From Gammaproteobacteria bacterium (lineage in GTDB: Bacteria; Pseudomonadota; Gammaproteobacteria; Burkholderiales; Rhodocyclaceae), in the NCBI GenBank assembly GCA_018828385.1, contig JAHJVE010000017.1:106077-170076 (forward strand): DNA of 64,000 nt. The letters run 5' to 3'. The translations under genes were made by a program, and so were the position numbers. How positions within the stretch are numbered: the first letter of the stretch is position 1; each line of letters opens with the position of its first letter. Below the pieces are notes generated by a model. That model did not search any database. It saw only the letters and a program-made list of their open reading frames with translations, and was not told the DNA's origin. Shown piece after piece: positions 17,414 to 26,667 of the stretch.

Positions 17414-18021
17414 TATTTTTCTTCCTCAACGTATTTAGAGAGCAGCATGCCCTGGCCGAGCACGAAGACGAGCATCAGGCCCATGCCGCCGAACAGTTTG
17501 AAATTGACCCAGGTATCGGTCGAGAAATTGAAGGCGATGATCAGGTTGAGGGCGCCCATGACCAGGAAAAAGGCGATCCAGGACAGGTTGACCCTGGCCC
17601 AGACAGGCTCGGGCAGCGTCAGTTGCTCGCCGAGCATGGCCTTGATGGCATTCTTCTTGAGCACGTAGGCGCTGAAGGCCATGCTGCCGGCGAAAACCCA
17701 GTACAGGATGGTTGGCTTCCACTTGATGAAGGCTTCGTTCTGGAAGGCCAGGGTCAGGCCGCCAAAGACGGCGACAAGGACGAGGCTGACCCAGAGCATC
17801 TTGTCGACCTTGCCGTGCCGGAAGTGCACCCAGATGATCTGGGCGACTGTGGCGACGATGACGACGACGGTGGCGAGCAGGATCGGCGCCATCTTGGCAT
17901 CGTCGGGGACGAAGCCAAGTAGCGAACCCATCCAGCCGGCCGCGAGTTCGGGGCTCTTTTCCGCATATTTGAAGGTGGCGAAAAAGAGGATGACGGGGAA
18001 GAGGTCGAAGAGCAGTTTCAT
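17413..18021 (-). CDS. yciB: Inner-membrane septation protein A (YciB/IspZ)
   Basis: This 202-residue integral membrane protein has about five to six hydrophobic segments and the family start [19 protein letters not shown] second conserved stretch is [21 protein letters not shown]. YciB proteins contribute to cell envelope synthesis and normal septation. It is the first gene of the yciB-yciI-bolA operon and is read away from the HD-GYP response regulator gene; the 52-base gap holds both promoters. Confidence 0.92.
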   Translation of the reverse strand: MKLLFDLFPVILFFATFKYAEKSPELAAGWMGSLLGFVPDDAKMAPILLATVVVIVATVAQIIWVHFRHGKVDKMLWVSLVLVAVFGGLTLAFQNEAFIKWKPTILYWVFAGSMAFSAYVLKKNAIKAMLGEQLTLPEPVWARVNLSWIAFFLVMGALNLIIAFNFSTDTWVNFKLFGGMGLMLVFVLGQGMLLSKYVEEEK

Positions 18022-18073
18022 GGCGGGGCATTATATACTGCCGGAAACAACTATCCGGCAAGCAGGCAAGTAC

Positions 18074-19126
18074 ATGCACAACGTCCTGATCATCGATGAC
18101 AGCGACATCAATCTGACGCTGATCAAGGCGTTGGTACTCAAACTGGGCGACTGTAGCCCGATCCTGTTCGAGCATCCCCTGGCGGCGCTCGAGTGGTGCC
18201 GCAGCAACGTGCCGGATCTGGTCATTGTCGATTACATGATGCCGGACATGGACGGCCTCAAATTCATCAGTGCCTTCCGCGCCCTGCACGGTCGCAACGA
18301 GATTCCGGTGCTGATGATCACCGCCAACGACCAGAAGGATGTTCGTTACGACGCGCTGCTTGGCGGTGCCAACGATTTTCTGACCAAGCCGATCGACCGT
18401 GTCGAGTTTTCGGCGCGTGCCCGCAACATGCTGTCGCTGCGTACCGGGCAGAAATACCTGGCTGATCGGGCCGAACATCTGTCGGCGCTGGTCGAGGAGC
18501 GCACGGCTGAAATTCGCGATCGCGAAAAGGAGCTGATTTTCCGCATCTCGCGGGCGGCCGAATTCCGCGATCCGGAAACCGGCGCCCACATCCAGCGCAT
18601 GGCGCATTACTCTCAGATCATCGCCCTCGGCCTCGATCTGAGCCTTGCCCAGCAGAAGCTGATTCTCGAGGCGGCGCCGATGCACGATGTCGGCAAGATC
18701 GGCATTCCAGACTACATCCTGCTCAAGCCGGGCAAGCTGACGCACGAAGAGTTCGAGGTCATGAAAGGGCATGCCAGGCTGGGGCAGGAACTGCTCAAGG
18801 ACAGCCGTTCGGAAGTCATTCAGGCCGGGGCCGAAGTGGCGATTTCGCATCACGAAAAATACGACGGGACGGGTTATCCGTACGGCCTCAAAGGCCATCA
18901 GATTCCGCTGTTCGGGCGGATCGTGGCGGTGGCCGACGTGTTCGACGCGCTGACGTCCGAGCGCCCTTACAAGCGGGCGTGGTCGCTCGACGATGCCTGC
19001 AAGTTTCTTGAAGAGGGGCGCGGCACGCATTTCGATCCGATGTGCGTCGAGGCGTTTCTTGCTGGCTGGGAGCATGTGCTGGACATCCGCCAGCGCTTCC
19101 GCGACGAAGAGATGCCGCAGATCTGA
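18074..19126 (+). CDS. Response regulator with HD-GYP c-di-GMP phosphodiesterase domain
   Basis: This 350-residue protein has an N-terminal receiver domain (about 1-120; VIVDYMMPDMDG with the phospho-acceptor Asp, and a TKP Lys motif), a short coiled coil, then an HD-GYP domain. The catalytic motifs APMHDVGKIGIPD and HHEKYDGTGYP are intact, so it should hydrolyse c-di-GMP on phosphorylation, like RpfG. An Hpt protein gene follows 57 bases downstream and may be its phosphodonor. The receiver start MHNVLIIDD fits the ATG at 18074; the frame stays open further upstream without family similarity. Confidence 0.92.
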   Translation: MHNVLIIDDSDINLTLIKALVLKLGDCSPILFEHPLAALEWCRSNVPDLVIVDYMMPDMDGLKFISAFRALHGRNEIPVLMITANDQKDVRYDALLGGANDFLTKPIDRVEFSARARNMLSLRTGQKYLADRAEHLSALVEERTAEIRDREKELIFRISRAAEFRDPETGAHIQRMAHYSQIIALGLDLSLAQQKLILEAAPMHDVGKIGIPDYILLKPGKLTHEEFEVMKGHARLGQELLKDSRSEVIQAGAEVAISHHEKYDGTGYPYGLKGHQIPLFGRIVAVADVFDALTSERPYKRAWSLDDACKFLEEGRGTHFDPMCVEAFLAGWEHVLDIRQRFRDEEMPQI

Positions 19127-19183
19127 ATTTGATTGATCCCGGCTGATTTCCTGCCGGGGCGGACAGGCTGCATGGAGATGAAT

Positions 19184-19522
19184 ATGGCAGGGCTTTTCGT
19201 GTTGGACAAAGCGTCGATTCTTGAGCGCCTGGGTGGCGACGAAGAGATATTTGCGATGATGGTCGACATGTTTGTGCAGGATGTCGACAGCAATTGCGCG
19301 GCTTTGGGCACTGCCCTGGCCTCTGGTGATGCTGCGGTGCTGCGCCGTGAGGCCCATACCGTAAAAGGTCTGATGGCGACGTTTTCTGACGAGGCGGGTG
19401 CGGCTGATGCCTACACTGTCGAACTGCGGGCGCGCGATGGGCTCGTCGCCGATCAGGCCGCGGCAGTGGCTGGCCTGCAGCAGCGCCTGCGCGAAATTGC
19501 GGCGGTTTTAAGCGCCGGGTAG
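19184..19522 (+). CDS. Stand-alone histidine phosphotransfer (Hpt) protein
   Basis: This protein of about 112 residues is a single four-helix Hpt domain with the phospho-acceptor motif REAHTVKGLMATF. Hpt proteins relay phosphate between hybrid kinases and receivers. Its place behind the HD-GYP regulator suggests it feeds that receiver. GGAG lies six bases before the ATG at 19184; two earlier in-frame ATGs (19172, 19178) are possible. Its last 15 bases overlap the end of convergent bioD. Confidence 0.85.
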   Translation: MAGLFVLDKASILERLGGDEEIFAMMVDMFVQDVDSNCAALGTALASGDAAVLRREAHTVKGLMATFSDEAGAADAYTVELRARDGLVADQAAAVAGLQQRLREIAAVLSAG

Positions 19523-20173
19523 TTTGAGGAAAGCGGCGGCGCCGATGGCGCCGTCTTGCGGCCCGTGCGGCACGACGCCGAGCAGCGGGGCCGGTAGCAG
19601 CGTTTGCAGCGTTGCCAGGTTTTCAGCGAAACGCGACATGGCCGGGTCGATGCGGTTGGCCACCCAGCCAACCAGCTTCAGGCCGCGGGCGGCGATGGTT
19701 TCGGCTGTGAGCAGCGCGTGGTTGATGCAGCCGAGGCGCATGCCGACGACGAGGATGACTGGCAGTCCGAGGTCGACGGCGAGGTCGGCCGTGCTCTGCT
19801 CGCCGCTTAACGGCACGCAAAATCCACCGACGCCTTCAACGATGACGAGGTCGGCCTGCCGCCGGGCCTCGTCGCAACTTGCCCTGATCGGTCCGAATTC
19901 GATGTTTACGCCGGCTTCGGCCGCGGCGATGTGCGGGGCGATGGCTGGCTGGAAACAATAGGGGTTGATGATCTGGCGCGGCAGTTCGACATTGCTGGCA
20001 GCGCGGATCGCTTCGACGTCATCGTTGAGCCCGGCGGCATCGGTGCCGGCGGCGATGGGCTTGAGGCCGACGGCTTTGATGCCGTCCAGCCCGGCGCGGT
20101 GGAGCAGGGCGCAGGTGATGAAGGTCTTGCCGATTTCAGTGTCGGTGCCGGTCAGGAAATAGGCGGAGCTCAT
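19508..20173 (-). CDS. bioD: Dethiobiotin synthetase
   Basis: This 221-residue P-loop ATPase carries the BioD start FLTGTDTEIGKTFITCAL (Walker A), GLKPIAAGT and VIVEGVGGFCVPL. It closes the ureido ring of 7,8-diaminopelargonate with CO2 and ATP. It is the last gene of bioF-bioH-bioC-bioD; ten bases separate it from bioC. It is the only bio gene in the window without a copy of the dispersed motif. Confidence 0.94.
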   Translation of the reverse strand: MSSAYFLTGTDTEIGKTFITCALLHRAGLDGIKAVGLKPIAAGTDAAGLNDDVEAIRAASNVELPRQIINPYCFQPAIAPHIAAAEAGVNIEFGPIRASCDEARRQADLVIVEGVGGFCVPLSGEQSTADLAVDLGLPVILVVGMRLGCINHALLTAETIAARGLKLVGWVANRIDPAMSRFAENLATLQTLLPAPLLGVVPHGPQDGAIGAAAFLKLPGA

Positions 20174-20183
20174 TGTTGGACGC

Positions 20184-20945
20184 TCATTTTATGGCGTAAA
20201 GATAAATCACGTCGTAGGTCAGCGGCAGGCCGGCCGGGGTGCGCAGTTGCTCGTAGGCGGCCTCGGCGCGCTGGAAGGTGGCGCGGCTCATGAGGCTGTT
20301 CCGCCGGCCGTCGCCGAGCTGGTTGGCGCCGATGGCCTTGACCGCGCGGAGCAGGGTCTTGAAGTCCGGGTAGTGGGCGATTTTTATGCTTTTTTTCGGG
20401 TTGACCGTAGCAAAGCCGAGATTGACGGCGATTTTGCGGATTTCCTCGGGGCTGTGAAAACTCAGCGTGTGGCGGTAGTGGTCGACGTCGGCGAAGGCGT
20501 GGCGAAGCTCGTGGAAGGTGGCCGGGCCGAGGCTGGCCAAGGCGACCAGGCCATTCGGGCGCAGCGTGCGGTGGGCTTCGCGCAGCGCCGTGGCGAGATC
20601 GCACCACTGGACGGCGAGGCTGGACCAGTAGAGGTCAAGGCTGGCATCGGCCAGCGGCAGGTGTTCGAGATCGCCGGCGATGCGGCAGCACGGCGCGCAG
20701 ACCCGGTCCAGCATGGCCGGCGAGAGGTCGAGGGCGACGGCGTGGGCTTCGGGAAAACGGGCCAGCAGGTCGGCCTGGGCAAAACCGGTGCCGCAGCCGG
20801 CATCGAGCAGGCGGGCCGGGGCGATATCCGGCAGGCCATCGGCCAGTTGCGTGCAGATGCGACGCTGGATCTCGGCGGCGCTGTCATAGGTCGGGGCGGC
20901 GCGCTCGAACGACTGCCGAATGCGCGCCTTGGACGGTCTAGTCAT
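20184..20945 (-). CDS. bioC: Malonyl-ACP O-methyltransferase
   Basis: This 253-residue class I SAM-dependent methyltransferase has LLDAGCGTGFAQADL as the SAM-binding motif and YWSSLAVQWCDLATALREAHRTL, typical of BioC. It methylates malonyl-ACP so that the fatty acid machinery can build pimeloyl-ACP methyl ester. Its start overlaps bioH by eight bases. A dispersed motif copy encodes the FATVNPKKSIKI stretch. Confidence 0.93.
   Translation of the reverse strand: MTRPSKARIRQSFERAAPTYDSAAEIQRRICTQLADGLPDIAPARLLDAGCGTGFAQADLLARFPEAHAVALDLSPAMLDRVCAPCCRIAGDLEHLPLADASLDLYWSSLAVQWCDLATALREAHRTLRPNGLVALASLGPATFHELRHAFADVDHYRHTLSFHSPEEIRKIAVNLGFATVNPKKSIKIAHYPDFKTLLRAVKAIGANQLGDGRRNSLMSRATFQRAEAAYEQLRTPAGLPLTYDVIYLYAIK
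20375..20414 (+). repeat. Dispersed motif copy inside bioC
   Basis: GATTTTTATGC block, T run, then CGGGTTGACCGTAGCAAA. Antisense to bioC. Confidence 0.75.
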
Positions 20946-21651
20946 TCAGGAATTGGTGCACGGTGGCGACGAAATCGTCCGGCCGGGACATGAAAGGAGC
21001 GTGCGCGCAGTCGGCGAAGACGGCGAGTCGGGCGCCGTGAATCAGGGCAGCGAGCGCTTCGGCGGCAGCGAGCGGCATGAGTGGATCGGAAGCGCCGTGG
21101 ATGAGCAGGGTCGGCGCCTTGACCTGTGGGGCGAGCTCGCGCAGGTCGACGTCGCGCAGCCAGTTGAGGCCGGTCGCCAGCACTTCGCCGGACGGGCGCG
21201 GGTCGGCCAACTGAAGGAGTTCGAGGGTGACAGCCTTGGCGCGGGCATCGCCGCGATTGAAGCCGCCGACGAAGCGCGGCAGCATGGCTTCGACATCGGC
21301 CGCGACGCCGGTCGCGAATTCAGCCAGCGTGGCCGGCGGCATGGCGTGCGGCCAGCCGTCGCGCTGGACGAAGGAGGTCGTGCCGGCGACGAGAACGAGT
21401 TTGCCGACCTTGTCCGGATGGCGGGCGGCGACGGCCAGCGCGAGTTGCGCGCCGAGCGACCAGCCGGCCAGCGTCGTGCCGGGCTGCAGGCGGGCCGCGA
21501 TGTCGTCGGTCGCGGCATCAAAATCGGTGATAAGCGGGGCGCTGCCGTAGCCGGGCAAATCGAAAATATGGCCATTTATCCGGTTGACCGTAGCATTGAG
21601 CGGGCCGCGGCCGACGCACCAGCCGGGCAGGAAAATGAGGGGAGCGGTCAT
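20938..21651 (-). CDS. bioH: Pimeloyl-ACP methyl ester carboxylesterase
   Basis: This 237-residue alpha/beta hydrolase has the nucleophile elbow GWSLGAQLA, a late catalytic Asp region (LLIHGASDPLMPL) and the His in CAHAPFMSRPDDFV. It removes the methyl group that BioC adds, ending pimelate chain building. Its place between bioF and bioC supports BioH rather than another esterase. It overlaps bioF by four bases. The N-terminal LNATVNRINGHIFD stretch is encoded by a dispersed motif copy. Confidence 0.9.
   Translation of the reverse strand: MTAPLIFLPGWCVGRGPLNATVNRINGHIFDLPGYGSAPLITDFDAATDDIAARLQPGTTLAGWSLGAQLALAVAARHPDKVGKLVLVAGTTSFVQRDGWPHAMPPATLAEFATGVAADVEAMLPRFVGGFNRGDARAKAVTLELLQLADPRPSGEVLATGLNWLRDVDLRELAPQVKAPTLLIHGASDPLMPLAAAEALAALIHGARLAVFADCAHAPFMSRPDDFVATVHQFLND
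21558..21597 (+). repeat. Dispersed motif copy inside bioH
   Basis: AAAATATGGCCATTTATCC leads into CGGTTGACCGTAGCATT. Antisense to bioH, near its 5' end. Confidence 0.75.
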
Positions 21652-22823
21652 GCCAGTTCCTTGAGGGCGGTGACGAGTTGGTTGATATCAGCTTCGGTGT
21701 GCGCGGCGGAAACCGAAATGCGCAGGCGTGCCGTGCCTTTCGGGACCGTCGGCGGGCGAATGGCCGGCACCCACAGGTCGCGCTCCCACAAGGCTTTGGC
21801 GAGGGTAACGGCGGCCTCGTTGTCGCCGACGATGAGCGGCTGGATGGCGGTCAGCGACGGCAGCAGTTGAAGCGGCAGGCCGGCCAGTCCGTCGCGCAAC
21901 TGGCCGATGCGTGCCATCAGGTTGGCGCGCAGGGCGTCGCCGTCTCTGATCAGTTGCAGGCTCTTGCTCAGCGCGCAGGCAATGGCCGGCGGCTGGGCGG
22001 TGGTGAAAATGTAGCTGCGGCCTTTTTGCAGCAGGTATTCGATGGCGGTTTCGGAACCGGCGACGAAGGCGCCACCGACGCCGGCCGCCTTGCCCAACGT
22101 GCCCATAAGCAAAATGCGCGGCGAGGCCGGCAGGTTGAAGTGGGCGAGGCTGCCTCGGCCGTGCGGACCAAGCACGCCGAAACCGTGCGCATCGTCGATG
22201 ACCAGCCAGGCATCGTAACGCTCGGCCAGCGCGAAGATCAGCGGCAACGGGGCGAGGTCGCCATCCATGCTGAACACGGCGTCGGTGACGATGACCTTGT
22301 GGGCGGCAGTGCTGGCGGCCAGCAGCTTTTCGAGCGCCGCGACGTCGTTGTGCGGGTAGCGCTGAACCTCGGCGCCGTTGGCCTTGGCCAGTTGCATGGC
22401 GTCGATCAGCGAGGCGTGGTTGAGCTTGTCGGCGAACACCGCGTCACCGCGCCCGGCCAGGGTCGGCGTCACGGCGAGGTTGGCCAGGTAGCCGGTCGAA
22501 AAGGTCAGGGCGCGGGGAAAGCCGGTGAAGGCGGCGATTGCCTTTTCCAGCGCCTCGTGCGGCGCAAGGTGGCCGCTGACCAGGTGCGAAGCACCGGCGC
22601 CGGCGCCCCAATGCAGCGCGCCATCGGCCAGCGCCCGGGCGATCCCGGCATCGCCGGCCAGCCCGAGATAGTCGTTGGCGGCGAAATTCAGCACTTTTTT
22701 GCCGTCGACCGTAGCAATCCGCCCGCAAGGCGATTCGAGGACGCGGCGGCGGCGGGTCAGGCCGGTGGTTTCGAGCTCCGCCAGTTCGCTGGCGAGGCGG
22801 TCTTCAAGTGAGCGGGAAGTCAT
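21648..22823 (-). CDS. bioF: 8-amino-7-oxononanoate synthase
   Basis: This 391-residue PLP enzyme of the alpha-oxoamine synthase family condenses pimeloyl-ACP with alanine. Visible motifs are NDYLGLAGD, TGYLANLAV, DDAHGFGVLGPHGRG and the PLP-lysine region LMGTLGKAAGVGGAF. It is the first gene of the bioFHCD operon. The conserved stretch before NDYLGL (RIATVDGKKVLNFAA) is encoded over a dispersed motif copy. Confidence 0.95.
   Translation of the reverse strand: MTSRSLEDRLASELAELETTGLTRRRRVLESPCGRIATVDGKKVLNFAANDYLGLAGDAGIARALADGALHWGAGAGASHLVSGHLAPHEALEKAIAAFTGFPRALTFSTGYLANLAVTPTLAGRGDAVFADKLNHASLIDAMQLAKANGAEVQRYPHNDVAALEKLLAASTAAHKVIVTDAVFSMDGDLAPLPLIFALAERYDAWLVIDDAHGFGVLGPHGRGSLAHFNLPASPRILLMGTLGKAAGVGGAFVAGSETAIEYLLQKGRSYIFTTAQPPAIACALSKSLQLIRDGDALRANLMARIGQLRDGLAGLPLQLLPSLTAIQPLIVGDNEAAVTLAKALWERDLWVPAIRPPTVPKGTARLRISVSAAHTEADINQLVTALKELA
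22679..22718 (+). repeat. Dispersed motif copy inside bioF
   Basis: GAAATTCAGCACTTTTTTGCC leads into GTCGACCGTAGCAAT. Antisense to bioF. Confidence 0.65.
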
Positions 22824-22948
22824 GGGGCGACATTTTCCCGCAGACCCGCCGGAATGTCGCGCTTTTCCTCGGCGTTGATCAGGCCGCGTTGCCGCCTTGG
22901 CAGGAAATGGCGGGATTGTGCTGGCTGCTTCGGAGGATCATTCGGCGA

Positions 22949-25378
22949 TCAATCGTCGTCGAGAAGTTTCTGCAAATCGACAAGGGGAAGCGGTCGGGCA
23001 AATAAGTATCCCTGGCCTTCCTGGCAACCCAGTTCGAGCAAGGTCGTGGCCTGATCCGCGTGCTCGATGCCCTCGACCGTAATCTGCATGGACATGGCCC
23101 GGCTTAGCGCGACAATGGCTTCGACGACGGCCCGCTGATTCTGGCTGGCGGGCAGATCGACGATGAAGGAGCGATCGATCTTGATGCGCTGGATGGGCAG
23201 GTCGCGCAACACGCTCAGGGACGAATAGCCGGTCCCGAAGTCATCGATACTGACGGCAACGCCCAGATTCTCGAGGTCGTGGAGTATGGACAAACTGCGC
23301 TCGGTGGCCTGGAGCGTACTTTCGGTGATTTCCAGTTCGAGGGCACTGGCTGGAAAGCCGGTTTCACTGAGCACTGAGCGGACGATGGCGACGAAATCAG
23401 CGCCGAGGAATTGTCGGGCCGAGACGTTGACGGCGACGTGGAAGATTTCGCCGGTGGGTCTTCCCTCGACAACGTCGAGCATTTCGCAGCAGGCGCGGTT
23501 CAATACCCAGCGGCCCAGTTGTTCGATGATTCCGCATTCTTCGGCGATGCCGATGAAGTTTGCCGGCGAAATCATGCCGCGTTCCGGATGTTGCCAGCGG
23601 ACCAAGGCCTCGACCCCGACGATGCGGCGACTGGCCAGATCGACGCGTGGTTGGTAGTGCACGACCAGGCCGTCGGTTCCCAGGGCTCGGCGCAGGCCCT
23701 GTTCGATCTCCATGCGCTGGTGTGCCCGCTCCGACATGTCCTTGGCGTAGAAATGATAGCGGTTGCGCCCCTCGGCTTTGGCCGTGTACATCGCCATGTC
23801 GGCGGCGCGCATCAGTTCCTGGCTATCGGCGCCGTTGTCGGGATACACCGCGATCCCGATACTGCCGGTGACGGCAAGCAGTTCGCTGGAAACCGCGATG
23901 GGGAGGCGCAACTGGTTGAGGATTTTATCGGCCAACAGTGTCGCGTAATCCGGGTTGAAACTGCCGGCCAGAATCACAAACTCGTCACCACCCAGTCGGG
24001 CGATTGTGTCACTGCTGCGCAGGACACCGCGCAACCTTTCGCCGATAACACGCAGCAATTCGTCGCCGACGGCATGACCGAGCGTGTCGTTGATCACCTT
24101 GAAACCATCAAGGTCAAGAAAGAGCAAGAGGCAGCGTTGTTCATTTCGCATCGCCTGCTCGATCGCGTACTGGAGCCGCTGATCGAACAAGACGCGGTTA
24201 GGCAAACCGGTCAGCGGGTCGTGATGCGCCAGGTGTTGCAGCTTTTGCTGGGCATCGTAAATTGCTGTGACATCGGAAAACGCGGTAACGAAATGCGTTG
24301 TCTGGCCATTGGTATCGCGCACGACGCTGACGCTTTGCCAGGCGGGATATTCGCTGCCGTCGCGGCGGTGACAGCGTACCTCGCCTTGCCAGAATCCTTC
24401 CGATCCGGCCTTGAAACTGTCTTCGTATTGCTCAAATGCCGGGCTGACACGCAGCAGTTTGTCCGGGTCAAGGCCAAGCACTTCATCTTCCTGATATCCG
24501 GTGATACGCGAATAGGCGTCATTGGCGGCAACGATCTGGTGCCCGGCATCGGTGATCACGATGGCCTCCGCCGTGGTGCGGAAGACAACGCTGGATTGGC
24601 GCAGCATGGCTTCGTCAAGATGGCGCTGCGTCACATCCTGGAGGATGCCGACGACGCGTTGAACTACCCCGCCCGTGCCATAGGCCTTGGCGTGCGCTTC
24701 CATGCGGCGAAGGGGGCCGGCGCTGTCGGCGAGTCGAAACTCGACACTGACGGCTTCGCTGTTTGGCAACTTCGAGGTCAGTGCGTTGCTGACCCGTTCC
24801 CGGTCGGCTTCGTCGACCCGGTTGATGAACGCTTCCCATGGCTCATCCAGGGGTTGCGGTCGATTGCCGAACAGCATGCCGAGGTAGACGTCGCCTTTCA
24901 TCCGGTTCGAAAGCGGACTCCATTCCAGGACGCCGAGCGAGGCCGCATCCAGCGCAAGCTTGAGGCGCTGTTCGCTTTGTTCGACAGCCTTTTCATCTTC
25001 CCGGCGGGCCAGGGCCATCTGGATGGTGGCATGCAGTTCCCGTCCTTCGCACGGCTTGATCAGATAGCCGAAGGGTCGGCTGTCCAAAGCGCGCCGCAAG
25101 GTGTCATCTTCGGCGTAGGCGGTCAGGAAAATCACGGGGATGTTGTGGTGGGCGCGAATCGCCGTGGCGGCTTCGATACCGTCCATGCCGCCCTCCAGAT
25201 GGATGTCCATGAGGACCAGGTCGGGCTTGTTTTCGGCTGCTTCGCTGACGGCTTGTTCGCCGCTGGCGACGACGCTGTCGACATGATAGCCAAAGGCCTG
25301 CAACTGGCGCTTCAGGTCAAAGGCGACAATCCGCTCGTCTTCAACCACCATTAAATTGATCGGTAAGCGTGCACTCAT
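22949..25378 (-). CDS. Response regulator with PAS-PAS-GGDEF-EAL output
   Basis: This protein of about 809 residues has a receiver domain (about 1-120; VLMDIHLEGGMDG with phospho-Asp, IKP Lys motif), two PAS domains (about 140-370), a diguanylate cyclase domain with intact RLGGDEF and an EAL phosphodiesterase domain with VEALVRWQHP. Both c-di-GMP active sites look complete, so the net activity cannot be read from sequence. AAGGAGA precedes the ATG at 25378. That ATG overlaps the stop of the kinase gene by four bases, so kinase and regulator are a cognate pair. A 177-base spacer separates the pair from bioA. Confidence 0.92.
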   Translation of the reverse strand: MSARLPINLMVVEDERIVAFDLKRQLQAFGYHVDSVVASGEQAVSEAAENKPDLVLMDIHLEGGMDGIEAATAIRAHHNIPVIFLTAYAEDDTLRRALDSRPFGYLIKPCEGRELHATIQMALARREDEKAVEQSEQRLKLALDAASLGVLEWSPLSNRMKGDVYLGMLFGNRPQPLDEPWEAFINRVDEADRERVSNALTSKLPNSEAVSVEFRLADSAGPLRRMEAHAKAYGTGGVVQRVVGILQDVTQRHLDEAMLRQSSVVFRTTAEAIVITDAGHQIVAANDAYSRITGYQEDEVLGLDPDKLLRVSPAFEQYEDSFKAGSEGFWQGEVRCHRRDGSEYPAWQSVSVVRDTNGQTTHFVTAFSDVTAIYDAQQKLQHLAHHDPLTGLPNRVLFDQRLQYAIEQAMRNEQRCLLLFLDLDGFKVINDTLGHAVGDELLRVIGERLRGVLRSSDTIARLGGDEFVILAGSFNPDYATLLADKILNQLRLPIAVSSELLAVTGSIGIAVYPDNGADSQELMRAADMAMYTAKAEGRNRYHFYAKDMSERAHQRMEIEQGLRRALGTDGLVVHYQPRVDLASRRIVGVEALVRWQHPERGMISPANFIGIAEECGIIEQLGRWVLNRACCEMLDVVEGRPTGEIFHVAVNVSARQFLGADFVAIVRSVLSETGFPASALELEITESTLQATERSLSILHDLENLGVAVSIDDFGTGYSSLSVLRDLPIQRIKIDRSFIVDLPASQNQRAVVEAIVALSRAMSMQITVEGIEHADQATTLLELGCQEGQGYLFARPLPLVDLQKLLDDD

Positions 25379-26490
25379 GAAGTCTCCTTTTCGGCCATGC
25401 TTTTCGGAAAACACATGGAAAATCGCACACCTTCACCTCGTACTATCGTCAGCGTGCCGTGCAGCTGTTCAACGAACAACTGCACCAGTTGCAAGCCCAA
25501 AGATGATCCCTGGGCCAGTTCACTGTCTGGCGGCAGGCCAACCCCGTTGTCGGCCACACTTACACAAACTGAACTCTCTTTTCCCTCTTCTATTTGGATG
25601 ACAATTTCCCCTTGTCGTTCCCCCGTAAACGCGTGCTTGAACGAGTTGGTGACCAGCTCGTTAACCAGCAGGCCGCAGGGAATTGCCCGTTCGAGGTCGA
25701 TTTGTACCTCTGCTTCCGGCACCATCAGGCGCAGGCCGATGCGGTTTCCGGCGGCCCGGTAGCTTGAACGGATCGATTGAACCAGACGATCGAGGTAATC
25801 GCCGAGATCGAGGCGGGAAAAGTCTTTCCGTTCATAGAGCAGCTGGTGGGTCAGGGCCATGGCCTTCACTCGGCCGCAGCTCTCGGCGAGAATCGCCCGC
25901 AGGCGCGGATCGGCAGCAAAGTCGGCCTGCAGGTTGAGGAGGCTGGTGATGACCTGCAGGTTGTTCTTGACCCGATGATGGACCTCGTTGAGCAGCACGG
26001 TTTTTTCGCGCAGGGCATCTTCCAGGCGTTGCTGGGCGCGTCGGCGTTCGGTGATGTCGATGATCGATGCGAGAACCATCACGCCGGCTTCAGTGGCAAT
26101 CGGATTGAGGCCGATTTCAATGGGAAACTCGCTGCCATCGGCGCGGCAACCGGCCAGGTCGCGACCGACACCCATCGGGCGCGGCTGCGGGTCGTTGAAA
26201 TAACCGGTACGGAAGGCCTGATGATGCTGCCGGAAGCGCTCGGGAACGAGGATTTCGACGGGTTTGCCGATCAGGGCATCGCGCCGGTAATCGAACATTT
26301 GCTCGGTCTGCGCATTGACCAGCACCATGATCCCTTCAAGATCGATCATGACCATGGCGCTCGGTGCCCACTCGACGACCCGGCGGAAAGAGTCTTCGCC
26401 GAGTTGCGGGCCGTCGGCAAGCATCGGCGCAATGGGACATGAGCTGTTTTTCGGTGCTCCTGTCGGCGGAAAATCGTTGGTGGCGTCCAT
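25375..26490 (-). CDS. Cytosolic PAS sensor histidine kinase (HisKA_2 type)
   Basis: This 371-residue protein has a PAS domain at about 35-155 (FRRVVEWAPSAMVMIDLEG), a HisKA_2 phospho-acceptor region with EVHHRVKNNLQVI, and a HATPase domain (NELVTNSFKHAF, ADNGVGLP, SLGLQLVQLFV). It has no membrane segment, so the signal is cytosolic or a PAS-bound cofactor. It is coupled to the downstream GGDEF-EAL regulator by an ATGA overlap and should control c-di-GMP turnover. Confidence 0.92.
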   Translation of the reverse strand: MDATNDFPPTGAPKNSSCPIAPMLADGPQLGEDSFRRVVEWAPSAMVMIDLEGIMVLVNAQTEQMFDYRRDALIGKPVEILVPERFRQHHQAFRTGYFNDPQPRPMGVGRDLAGCRADGSEFPIEIGLNPIATEAGVMVLASIIDITERRRAQQRLEDALREKTVLLNEVHHRVKNNLQVITSLLNLQADFAADPRLRAILAESCGRVKAMALTHQLLYERKDFSRLDLGDYLDRLVQSIRSSYRAAGNRIGLRLMVPEAEVQIDLERAIPCGLLVNELVTNSFKHAFTGERQGEIVIQIEEGKESSVCVSVADNGVGLPPDSELAQGSSLGLQLVQLFVEQLHGTLTIVRGEGVRFSMCFPKSMAEKETS

Positions 26491-26667
26491 GACGACTCCT
26501 CAAAGCGCAGCCACCGCGAAACCGCAGACAAGTCGGAACGTCCGTGATGGCATCAATCCAGTTTGGACAATGCCTTGCAGGAAATTATCTGCCGCGTGAA
26601 AAAAATATTTGCATGTCGTAGTCCGGGGCGACGTCAGAGCGCTGCAATTTTTTCCAGTCGATTCTTT

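Noticed and set aside
23411..25354. Plus-strand open frame of 647 codons opposite the GGDEF-EAL regulator
   Set aside because: Antisense shadow of a gene with intact GGDEF, EAL and receiver motifs.
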